64,000 bases of DNA from Ceratobasidium sp. AG-K (taxonomy: Eukaryota > Basidiomycota > Agaricomycetes > Cantharellales > Ceratobasidiaceae): assembly GCA_037039685.1 (NCBI GenBank), contig JAWNGF010000014.1:806001-870000 (forward strand). The letters run 5' to 3'. Shown here one piece after another: positions 54,591 to 64,000 of this stretch. The position numbers and the translations under genes are program-made. Position 1 is the stretch's first letter. Each line of letters begins with the position of its first letter. The notes beneath the pieces were generated by a model. The model did not search any database. It had not been told where the DNA came from and was given only the letters and a program-made list of their open reading frames with translations.

Positions 54591-57500
54591 ATGTATATTG
54601 TCCGACTTGAAATTCGCTGGGATGCGACCAGCGTTGGAGCACCCCGTAGAAGAAAACGTAAGCGTTTCACGCTTGGGATCTATTCAGAGCTAAGAACATT
54701 ATAATAGCCAGACTCGACACAACACTCGACAAACTTCCAACGCAAATCGGCACAACAACGAGCTGAGACGAGGCTGACCGACCGAGGTGCACATGGTCAT
54801 GATAAACTAGCATCCGACAAGCCGGGAGAGGAGCTTTCCCCTGATGCATCTATCTGGAACTTGTACGCAGAAGAGGCAAAAGAGTACGATAGCGACCTTG
54901 TTACGGACCGTAACAGAAACTTGGACACCATGCTTTTGTTTGTAAGTGCGTACGTATGACGAAATGGCAGAAGCTAAATGGACCATTTAGGCTGGTTTGT
55001 TTTCGGCAATTCTTACGGCCTTTCTGGTCGGCTCAATGGGAATGCTTCAAAGAGACTCGGCACAAACATCAATGATAATCTTGCTTAGGATGGCTCAGTC
55101 CCAGTGGCGCATGGAGATAGGCCGCCCTGATGTTTCAGTACCTCTAGTGGAAATCCCTCTGTTTACACCAAGTACCTCTGCGCGCTGGATCAATACCCTT
55201 TGGTTCATGGCTTTGGCGCTCTCTCTCAGTGCAGCCATGATGGCCATGTTAGCCAAGGAATGGCTCAGCGCATACACCGCGTCAATGCCTCGGCATCCAT
55301 ACGAGTTTGCGCTCAAACGACAGGCACGACTCGATGCATTGGCATCGTGGAATGCACTCCAAATCATCGATTTTCTCCCCTCGCTACTAAATTTTTCTCT
55401 AGTCCTCTTCACTCTCGGACTCATCACCCACCTGTGGCTCCTGGACCGCGTGATCGCTCTGATAATAGCTACCGCAAGCGCCACCCTTGGAATCTCCTAT
55501 CTGACCGTGGTAGTACTCGGTGCTGCAACTGATGCTTGCCCATACAGGACAAGGGTGTCCCGATACATAAAGCTAATTTTCGAACGATACGAAGGTTCGA
55601 CTTGGAGTTGGATCAAGCCATCAGCAGTCCCTGCCGCCTATAGCAACATCGAATCGGATGATTTGCGAGCTCTTCAGTGGCTAGCCGACCACGCACGAGA
55701 CCCTATCGTTGGGGACAGCGCATGCCAAGCGCTTGCAGGTTTGAGATCCCGAAAACTCAGGGAATTGGAACTTCAATTCAAGCCAAATGGCCGATTCGAT
55801 GCGACCAGCAAGCAGGTTATTGAAGATTATGAATTTGGCATGAAAGTAGGATCTTGGGTCCTTCACCGGCTCTCAAACTCGCTCTCCAAGTATCCTCGGG
55901 AGCTGGCCTTTTGCAAAGGAATGAATTCCGCACGATACGCGAGCACACTCTCTGAGGTTTATTCCTACGCGTGTAGATGCGCGACTTATTTGCAGCAATT
56001 TGACTCCAGGGCTATTGCTCTGTCAGGACGCGAAAAGAGAATCCAGGATATTGTTCGGCTCGTGAGTCGTGACCATCCGTATACAGCCGGAATACTTACA
56101 TACTTTCGCCAAGGCACACGATTTCAAGACCTCGGCATTTGAGGCCTTAGATGCCATCTGGAGTAATGATTGCCCACAGTTCACATCGGATGCCTATGCT
56201 GGCCTAACTGCTGCAGAGTTGAGACTGATTGGATCTGCTCTTGACGAGATAGAGAGCTCAACAGCAATTCATTTGGCCGAAGTCGAGAAGATAGAGCCGG
56301 ATCATACTTCCATTGCCTTTACTCCAGGTGAAAGACCCGGCACACAGAGAGATATCGTTACCATGCCCAACCTTCGAGCTCGTTATAGTCGCGCACTATG
56401 CCGTGCTGGGTTCCAACTTTACTTTCACTCCAACGGCCGTGCTCCAATTGGTAACTTCGAGCTGATCGACGTCCTGCAAGCCATCCATGAGCTTACGACA
56501 AGGGATGGACTTGACTCGACGGGCACCATGATAACGCATCACCCTCAGGATTCGAATGGGATTTCGGCTCCTATGGTGGTATTTATTTCAGGTGCTAGTG
56601 GGTACCGGATGTTGGAGCCTAATGATATTGGCGACGAAGATGGATTACTTGCTGGGCTTACGACACTTCTTGGAAGCATTTCAGTCGCTGCGTCGCCTAA
56701 AATAGACACAGCTGCTGCGAATGCCATGTCGGCCGTTGGACCCAAGTTGATAAGCCAGTGGATACGAATCCAACGAAACTCCCCTCAGAGCGATATTACT
56801 GCATTCAACTATAACCCATTCTTGACCTGGCCATCTCTCATCAAATCAGGAGAACCCCGATCCCCTACCCTGCCCCACGAGGCGACTATGCCCCGCACCA
56901 AATGCGTAATCACTCAGCTACTTGAGACCGCGCATTTTGCAATTTCGCATTTTGATCACCCCGGTATCTGCGAACTACCTGACATTGCCCTCGAATCACT
57001 CTACAACCGGACTAGCTCATCGCGCTCCGCAAGGCACGCAGCCCATGAAGTTATACTTCCTCGCATTGGAATGTTGAAACATTGGATCGACTCGGTGGGA
57101 CGTATTGAAACCGAGAAGCAGCGAGATAGAGCCTGGAGCTGGACCGCTAAAACACATTTGCTTCGATTACTGGCAATTCGGAACCAAGAGAAGAAAACCA
57201 TCTTCGATTATCTATTGCTACGCATGACGTCTAAGGAAAATGGTGCAGAGAATATCCGACTTTTCATTGTGTTGGAGATTATGAGTACTGTGTCCGGTTA
57301 CACGGAAGACATACGACGGCTACTTGAAAATGTTTCATCCTGTGTTCGGGATGAGTATGCTGGGAACTATTCACAGTGCTTCACCAGTATGAGCGACGGC
57401 TTCCACTGTCTTCAGGCTATCGGATCTCATCCTGACTATGCCTGTTTCGTCGCCCAAACAATATTGAATCTGATCACATACCTAGCGGAGCGGTCGCAGG

Positions 57501-57871
57501 ATGAATCTGGGTGGATGAAAGCTAGTGCCGTCCCCGGTTTCCTTAACGCTGTCTCATTCGTATGCCGACATCCTCCGCCTCAGTGGGGCAAACGGTCCAA
57601 CTTATTCATCCCTGCGGTCATGTTAACACTTCAGCAGCTGGACATTCGCTCTATAGCCCCGTATCTCACTGTTCAGACCACATTGGATGACCTCAAGTCT
57701 GCATCAGAACATATGAGCAACAAGATCTCAAGGGCCCGCTTCGAGCTGGCCTGCGGAGCGATCGAGATGGAAGCGAAAGTGCTGAAAAGAGCTGTAGAAG
57801 ACCTCGGGCAAGGAATTCGTGCGCATAATCGAAGGTTGAAGGTATTCTCTACTTACTATAAATCAGCGTGA
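54591..57871 (+). CDS. DUF6535 multipass membrane protein gene D (5' end altered)
   Basis: An in-phase model is 54591-54657, 54712-54941, 54991-56061, 56114-57871; 1041 aa. Exon 2 has HDKLASDKPGEELSPDASIW and RNRNLDTMLLF. Exon 3 starts AGLFSAILTAFLVGS and has NTLWFMALALSLSAAMMAMLAKEWL, DFLPSLLNFSLVLFTLGLI and IALIIATASATLGISYL. Exon 4 has AFEALDAIWSNDCPQFTSDAYAGLTAAELRL, HSNGRAPIGNFELIDV and ENGAENIRLF. Oddity: the stretch homologous to exon 1 of gene A (LSDLKFAGMRP) is in another frame, and its phase would hit a stop in exon 2. Only the ATG at 54591 gives a through frame, so the N-terminus has changed or is damaged. The end may splice after AGGTTGAAG at 57841 instead of stopping at 57871. 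It resembles gene A most. Confidence 0.78.
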
Positions 57872-58415
57872 TGACTATACGCTGACGACTCAATAGCCTT
57901 TGATCTCAGTGGTCACAACGGAAGCAGGATTATATTATGGAGGGAAAGCTAGGAGTTCCACGTTTTGAATACTAGGACTAGAGGTAGACCTGGTAAGCCT
58001 AAGCCAGTATGCGGGTCATTCTGGTCCCTCGAGAACTGACGCTAGCGCACAGGAGAAGTGGAAATCATAACCAAACCTAGGAAATTTCGATCGTTATTAT
58101 ATGCGCTTATCGACGTGAAGCACATTACTGTAACATCGGTTCGAGAATCACGTAGACATCACCTTGTCTGTAATATAGCCTAAATGTTATTCGTCGGGCT
58201 TCATGGGGCAGGAACTCTCTCAGAAATGGCTCAGACGGAAAGACCACACGAGGTTTTTACAAGCTAAAAGAATTCATTGAAAATCTACACAACGGGCTGC
58301 ACGTTAGCATCTAGCTTAAGAGGAGCAAGGAGCCATCTAGCATTGATTTCAAGCCTAGGAGTATAGAGGTTAGAAAGAATGATATCGTTTTAGATCGCGG
58401 ACTTACCATATTTAA
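57872..58415. other. Convergent intergenic region, gene D / GH7
   Basis: About 540 bp between the convergent 3' ends. Nothing recognisable beyond the 3' untranslated sequences. Confidence 0.4.
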
Positions 58416-59814
58416 TCAGGCGGCGTAAGTAGAGTCGATATCACCAAACTTGATGTTCGAGAACTTGACTACCGCGTCCTTGGCGCTGCTTTCGATCTCA
58501 GACGGTACACCGGAAGTAGTAGCGCATGTCCCGCGAGCTACACCGGGCTTGGTCGCATCGGCCTCTTTGGGATAGTTGCTATCCAGCCAGAGCATGTTGG
58601 CCGCGTGGTCGTCCCAGATGCTCAGAACAAGGACCATTCCGTTGTCGAACGCCTTACTCATGCCAGAAAAGCCTCCCTTGGCGGTGAATAGGTCGCTATC
58701 GCTGAAGGCCGTCTTTTGGGTGGTACAGAACTCGGGCGTGATCGAGTCGAGGCTGGCCATGCCGGCAATCTGAGTCTTGGAGTTTTGGATGACTTTGCCA
58801 TTTTGGACGTAGATGCGCCTAATCTCGGAGAGCTCGCCACTAGCAGTGCCGTCGGCGGTGATGAACTGAGTAACGACCGTCATCTTTTGCTTCGGGTCGA
58901 CGATCTTGCCGTAGAACGAGGCGTTGCCCATGCGGAATGAGTTGAAATCGCACCCAGCGGGGTCGCAGATGCCGGACTGGCAATCGCTACCTTCACACCT
59001 AGTTTGACCCTCGGCTGTGCATGGGTGAGGAGTGTAGGCGGTTGAGATAGAGTTCGCCTCCCAGACGTCCATTTCAGTGCAGCAGGTACCGTATTTACCC
59101 GCGCCCGAGTTGGGGTCGCTGCTGGAGCCAGTCCAGCCATCGACGTTGGCCTGCAATATTGACGTTAGAGCAGTAGCAACGAGTTGTGGTCCTACATACT
59201 TCGCCGTTGATGAACTTGATGTCGCGAGGGCATTGGGCGTCGCAGTATCCAGTACCATACTTGGCACCCGCCTTGTTACCGGAGTGCTTCGCCATGCCAC
59301 CATCGGCATCCATCTCTGAGAAGTAGAGGGCCCCGTTGAGGCCGCATGGGAGTTGAGAAACGTCGACATCGAACGTAAACTCTTGGTTCTTCAGCTTGAA
59401 CATCTCGTAGGTCTGATCGTCCTTGAGAAGGTAGACACGCGAACCGACGTTGGAGCCCGTTACAAACTTAAGCGAGAGCTCGTTCCCGCTCGTCGTAATA
59501 CCGTAGGTGCCGCTGTAGTCGGCTCCGTCAACCGCGCAGTTGCTGGCGCAGGTCGTCGCATCAGGGCAAATTGAAGTGTCCCAGGCGTTGCCGGTGTAGC
59601 AGTTGGTGTAGCCGCTCGTGGTATGGACCCATCGCCAGTTGGAATCGAGAACAACCTTTGCGGAGGACTGGGTGACACAACCTCCCGACTTGCTGCATTT
59701 CTGCCAGGGGAGAGCTGGATGGGTCTCGGCGGTAACCGTTCCAGCCTGCTGAGCGCGGACAGACGCGAGAAGCGAGAGAGTGAATGAGATAAGGGCAACT
59801 GTGGACGATGCCAT
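58416..59814 (-). CDS. GH7 cellobiohydrolase, secreted, catalytic domain only
   Basis: Two exons (59814-59200 and 59150-58416, one 49-nt intron) encode 449 aa. A signal peptide [20 protein letters not shown] ends in Ala, with mature QQAGTV, the N-terminal Gln usual for GH7. Family motifs: [41 protein letters not shown], and catalytic EMDVWEAN (Glu231 nucleophile, Asp233, Glu236 acid/base in precursor numbering). Many Cys pairs fit the disulphide-rich fold. The protein ends [12 protein letters not shown] with no linker or cellulose-binding module. Such enzymes cut cellobiose from cellulose reducing ends outside the cell. The loop region [14 protein letters not shown] is consistent with cellobiohydrolase rather than endoglucanase. 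No lesions. It is the only plant-cell-wall enzyme in the window. Confidence 0.95.
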
Positions 59815-59911
59815 GTCGAAAGTGGTTACGATGTCAGGAGCGTTCGATGAGTGAGTGGAATAGATCTCGAGAGCTCGGTGTTGGGTGGAAAATGCAGCAA
59901 AGGCTGAACGT

Positions 59912-59918
59912 TTTATAC
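59912..59918 (-). promoter_or_regulatory. TATA box of the GH7 gene
   Basis: The minus strand reads CATGTATAAAACGTTC about 95-100 bp upstream of the ATG at 59814. This is a good TATA match at a normal distance. Confidence 0.6.
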
Positions 59919-59919
59919 A

Positions 59920-62284
59920 TGAAAGCGTCGGAGAATGTCCGGCACAGTATAGCTATCCGTCGCACAACACGTATCATAGTACCCAAGCGCATCCCAAGAG
60001 AACCAACCACCTATAGAATTTCGCCAAGCAATTGCAGATTATTTTGAGACGTCAAAGCTCGGCGGCATGGCAATCCTAGCCAGCCAATCACCGTCACTCC
60101 CACCACCTGCCGAGCAAGGAAAAACAAACAACGCCGACGAGCGCCCGTCCATCGAAATCAAGCGAAATGAGGGGGCGACGGCAAAGGGACATATGACCTC
60201 CCAAATGTGTGAGAAGCTTCGGGCTGTAGCTTTGCAGCACCAGTCTGATCTTGACGACACGAGGATCGAGTTACGACAAGAAGATCCATTTCGTCATAGG
60301 TAAGGATACGCGTGGGATACGTAAAGGTAAAAGAAATTAAGAAGTGACCGACGACTGCGCTTCACCACGCCAGCAAAAGGAAATGAAGGCTTCCGCTCCA
60401 CCACGAAGTTGAGTGCTTGTGCAGTTTCTCCGGAATTTTGTGCGCATGACAAGAGACATGGTTATACCTGCGAATAATATATCTGTTTGACCGACAGTTG
60501 ACCGCGGAGAACTTGAATCGAGCCGACTAACAGTTGCGAACGGAGTGGTGGACGACAGATAGTCTGCCGAAGTCACGTGAACTCGGCTTGACGGCACTGG
60601 CCACCGTCTGAGGGCGAGCGGACCAGAAGGCTCAAATCCTCGTATCTTGCGATAATTCGTCGCTCATAGTCCGAATTTGTTTCGGGGGGTCTTTTACCAA
60701 TGGTTTGGTGAATAGACAGATGCTTTCACGTGGAATTTAGAGGTCAGCTCTCCGAATAGATGGCTATCGTGCTCGGACTTGGGGCATTTTGAGTCAGGTT
60801 ATTACCGTATAATTGAAGTGAGGGCAAGCCTATGAAGCCGTCCGACCATGGTCACCTGCTAGGCCTGTAGACGATACTCCGCCCATGAGAGCTCTGACCA
60901 GCGGAGGACACCGGTATCCAAGCAACATCAATCATATTTGGAGGCTGTCAGCGTAGCAAGCGAGGGGTTCTCTAAAGATCGCATGCGTCGAAGTCGTTGA
61001 GAAAATCCGGATGTATGCTACTAAAGGAGTAGACATTGTCAAATCACATAATTTAGACTGAAGGCCATATACCCTTGACCGCTATCTCTTAGAATCGCAC
61101 GAAGACCGAGACCGAGACGAACTACTAAGTCAGTACTTTGGGTAAATGTGGCCTAAGCATATTGCACACTGTGTCTGTTTCGCCAAGGCTAGTTGGCGAC
61201 GTTGTTCAGCCAAAGGCGCCCTAGGCCATCGTGAAGGTGGTTGTGCTGAGCGCCTGCAAGAATCTTCATTTCCTTAAATTACTGAGGGGGGATAGGTATA
61301 TCAACGTCTGGTACGGCGCGTATAAATTGGTTTACATGTTCAGTACACCTAGATCGGTGAGCAGGGTAATCGGAGCAGACGCCCTGGTAGTGAGACAAAA
61401 TCAAAGCAATTATTGGCGTACGAGCAGTGTTCCCTCCAGAATGAGTAGGGGCCTCAAGCTTGCCTCATTAGCATTGCACATTCGGTTATCCCACTGCAAA
61501 TGGACTGTAGGATGTGAGGGAATAGGTAGGGAGTGTAGCAAGAAGTTAGATGAAGGTAAAGCAGGTGGGATAGTCAAGAAGTTTTGTAAGTTATATTGTT
61601 TTCACAGAATACAAGGGGCATGGGAGTTACAAAATTGTTGGCAAAGATACCTGCGTTTAGGGGGAGATGGTCAACCTCAACTCCACAAACTAATTTATCA
61701 GGAGAATTCTATGGATCATGAAGTGAGCAGTCCTCCCGGGTAGATGGTGAAGTACAGCCGGGCGAACAACGAGGCTGCCGATGCGGAGGTGGGGCAATTG
61801 AAGGGATGTGAAGGTGGACTATTTGTGCTAGTTTGTACCTACTAGCGCCACGTGACGTCAGATCCCGCCGGCAAAGCTATGCCTCAACTTTGTCCTTGCC
61901 CAACTTGGATGTGCAAAGCTTGGCTGAGATCCCGGCCCCAGGACGCGTTGATCGCGAAGCAGACTAAATATAAGTACCACTCAACTCCCGGCTGTTCCTG
62001 GACCGGAGCTCGAGGCGATGACGGCTGACCTTCCAGCTTTTACCGGAATTGGTTCAAGTTGGTTCGTAAATCAAGTCATTGGAAGGCACACTATTACGGA
62101 CTACTGCACAGGTCAGCCGCGAGGGTTATCTAGGCGTCATCAACTGTGGACTGTGCAGCGCAGCCACACATTGATTTGCACGTGGAGGTTACTGTGGGCC
62201 GCAGCATCCAAACCTATAAATGTCACTCGCCGCCGAAGGCACTCGCCTCTCAATACCTCCTTGCCCTTCGCACCTCATCTTGAC
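59920..62284. other. Intergenic region with one uncertain ORF (61231-61743)
   Basis: A plus-strand frame of 170 codons with a GTG first codon is open at 61231-61743 (Cys- and Lys-rich, e.g. VGCEGIGRECSKKLDEGKAGG). I find no family signature and no ATG-proximal start, so it may be a decayed element; base composition there is purine-rich and differs from the neighbours. Elsewhere nothing is supported. About 62213 CTATAAATG, 70 bp before the next gene, is a probable TATA box. Confidence 0.35.
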
Positions 62285-63634
62285 ATGATTTTCTCAGACT
62301 CCGAGAAGACCGAATCCAGCAGCCATTCTGCTCGTAGCCCAGGCTCCCAGGCTGCCTTGGGTTCGGATGCGCCCCCAGTAAGTGATCGAATCGAGAAACT
62401 CCGTGACTATCGACTCACCGGTAACGTTCGATCAGAGTCCCCCTCCGTATACTCCAAGCGCTTCTGGCAGCAACGTCCATTCTCAAGACCACGGTAGCAC
62501 GCCTAGCTCCGGAGGGTTTCGCATCCCTCCTGGGTCCATGCCCGACCCTAATGCATCACCCGCTCCTCGTGCGAGCCTTCCGCCTCGCTGCAACCATCTC
62601 GTTGAACGCAAATCCAACACTAGCATAAGTGGCACATGGCATGTCGACACGACGCTGCAAATCCCGGAAGGACTTCTACCTCCCATCGCCGAAGTCGACG
62701 GGCAGTGGAACCAAGATATCCAAAATGCTCGCAAGGAGCGAGAAAAGGAAAAGCGAAAACGGGAGTCCATATGGCGTTCAGCTCCAACCACGCCCTTACC
62801 CCCTCCCCCAGTCGAGATTCGTCCTAACTTGATGTTGGCAACTACCAATGCACCTATCCGTGGCCAAGTCCACGTCGTGTCGAGCGATGGTACGATACGC
62901 CCGGCGATTATCGTATCGCAATGCAGCAATGCATCGATTAACCTCACCGTCGTAAGTTGATCAATCTTCGTTTGTTAAGCATTTATCAAATATTGATTTA
63001 GCACGCCGCCCCCGATCAACCCTTGCGGATTTTCGCCAACTCCTCAAACAGCTCCGTCAATGTTCGAATCCCTCCATCATTTGAGGGCGCGGTGATAATG
63101 TCGACCACTTATGGGAGTGTCAAAATATCTGATCCTATCAAGGTAGGAGTTTCCCCTTTCCGTCACATTCAGACCTGGGGTGAACTAATTAACTCGTAGG
63201 AAAAACTCACGACCTTTTCATCCACATCCAACACCACTCGTTGCTTCATCGGAGACTGGCAAGCACAAGGGTTTGGTGTGCCCCATCCAGACGACTTCCA
63301 ATCCACACCCCCAGACCCATTTGCAAAATGGGCCGGCCCGCTGGTTCATTTGTCCTCGTCCAACGCGTCGCTCTCGCTCTCATTTAATGATGAGAGCACC
63401 TGGTCTAGCGGCCCTACTGGTTTCTGGGGCTTCGTGAGCGGATTGTTTGGTGGAGATGATAGCAGTGCTCCGCCCCAGCCATCGCAACCTTCTCGGTCTC
63501 CCCAGCCACCTCGCTCGCTGACTCCGAGCGATAGCCAGCCTCGGGACAAGAAGCTCCCGCCTCCGCCCCCGAGTAATTCTTCCCCGCAAGACAAGAAGCT
63601 TCCACTTCCCCCCGATCCGATAGCTTTGGATTAG
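62285..63634 (+). CDS. DUF7330-type protein
   Basis: Exons 62285-62377, 62436-62951, 63002-63142 and 63200-63634 join in phase; 394 aa. It starts MIFSDSEKTESSSHSARS. Intron 1 removal yields DAPPSPPPYTPSASGS, the Pro-Tyr motif common before this domain. A basic segment KEREKEKRKRES follows. The conserved core is a repetitive beta-structure region: LATTNAPIRGQVHVVSSDG, ASINLTVHAAPDQPLRIFAN, VNVRIPPSFEGAVIMSTTYG. This resembles adhesin-like beta-helix folds and the Agaricomycete DUF7330 domain (assignment from pattern memory). The C-terminus is Pro/Ser/Lys-rich with DKKLPPPPP and DKKLPLPP repeats. No signal peptide or membrane segment; function unknown. A CTATAAATG box lies about 70 bp upstream. 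Confidence 0.75.
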
Positions 63635-64000
63635 TTGTCCAGTGTGTTCGCCATGATTGGGATATCTTATTTCTCGTCTTGCTTCTTTTTTCGTTTTGTT
63701 CGAGCACTCCCCAACAATTGTATTATTTACAATGCTGTAGTGTAGAATGTTAGTTTCTCCTTGTAAAAATTCTACCATCCCCAGATGATCATCCAGCACG
63801 ATGCGCGGCTTATTTGAAATAAAAGTTGACGATACGACTCCTTAGGTTCCCGTAGAATCAAGAGCAGAGAGGGCTGGATGAATCAGAGGGGGAGCTCCCT
63901 TGACTTGTAGATGTTCGTTCTTGGCGCATGAATCAAATCAAATAAGAATTGAAACGACGAAGATCACAAACTTGGCGAATTCGGAATTATTGCAAAGTTA
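63635..64000 (+). other. 3' flank of DUF7330 gene
   Basis: A possible polyadenylation signal AATAAA occurs near 63817, 180 bp after the stop. No further gene is visible to the window end. Confidence 0.35.

Noticed and set aside
1..64000. CRISPR arrays, operons, ribosome binding sites, tRNA or rRNA genes
   Set aside because: The window is eukaryotic with spliced genes; no regular spacer arrays were seen and no tRNA or rRNA could be recognised by eye.

Overview
The window looks like genomic DNA of a filamentous basidiomycete (Agaricomycetes). The genes carry many short introns of about 45-60 nt with GT-AG or occasional GC-AG borders. There are several copies of a DUF6535 membrane-protein family typical of Agaricomycetes, a DUF7330 protein, a Zn2Cys6 regulator, a GH7 cellobiohydrolase and fungal LTR retrotransposons. 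A Rhizoctonia/Ceratobasidiaceae-type genome is my best guess; that is an inference from gene families, not something the sequence proves.

Layout. 1-5008 is the 3' part of a plus-strand Ty3/gypsy chromovirus (protease end, RT, RNase H, integrase, chromodomain, an extra overlapping ORF, 3' LTR). It is inserted into a second, minus-strand gypsy element (5009-9435: protease fragment, zinc knuckle, gag, 5' LTR) that is itself interrupted by about 1.2 kb of other DNA. 9436-9800 is a CpG-free relic of a DUF6535 gene. 11023-14367 is DUF6535 gene A (minus, one frameshift). 15508-17118 is a complete Tc1-type transposon with 214-bp inverted repeats and TA target duplication. 17481-18968 is a secreted aspartic protease (minus) with two lesions. 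21620-24136 is a Zn2Cys6 transcription factor (minus).

24.8-57.9 kb is an array of duplicated blocks. Its components are a C2H2 zinc-finger gene (copy 1 intact at 24834; copies 2 and 3 broken), a small conserved ORF, a DUF6535 gene (B 29374-33118; C 37403-41130; D 54591-57871; plus 3'-end fragments at about 42.0-42.5 and 52.8-53.3 kb) and a small beta-trefoil protease-inhibitor-like gene (42763-43415 and 53376-54025, both minus and both intact by splicing). A complete Ty1/copia element (44664-50110, 5-bp target duplication) sits inside zinc-finger copy 3. Two small non-autonomous inverted-repeat elements are also present (43732-43960; 52658-52757).

58416-59814 (minus) is a GH7 cellulase without a cellulose-binding module. 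62285-63634 (plus) is a DUF7330-type protein.

Recurrent theme. The in-frame stops inside the retroelement genes are almost all TGA where the family has, or can have, CGA (Arg). All three differences between the copia LTRs are at CpG, and an old gene fragment has lost every CpG while its paralogue 1.8 kb away keeps about 18. This indicates CpG-directed C-to-T decay (methylation/deamination or a RIP-like process) acting on repeats, while single-copy genes nearby are spared. The DUF6535 / zinc-finger / inhibitor blocks are the most interesting host content: a membrane-protein family that is being duplicated, truncated and broken locally, with no known function.
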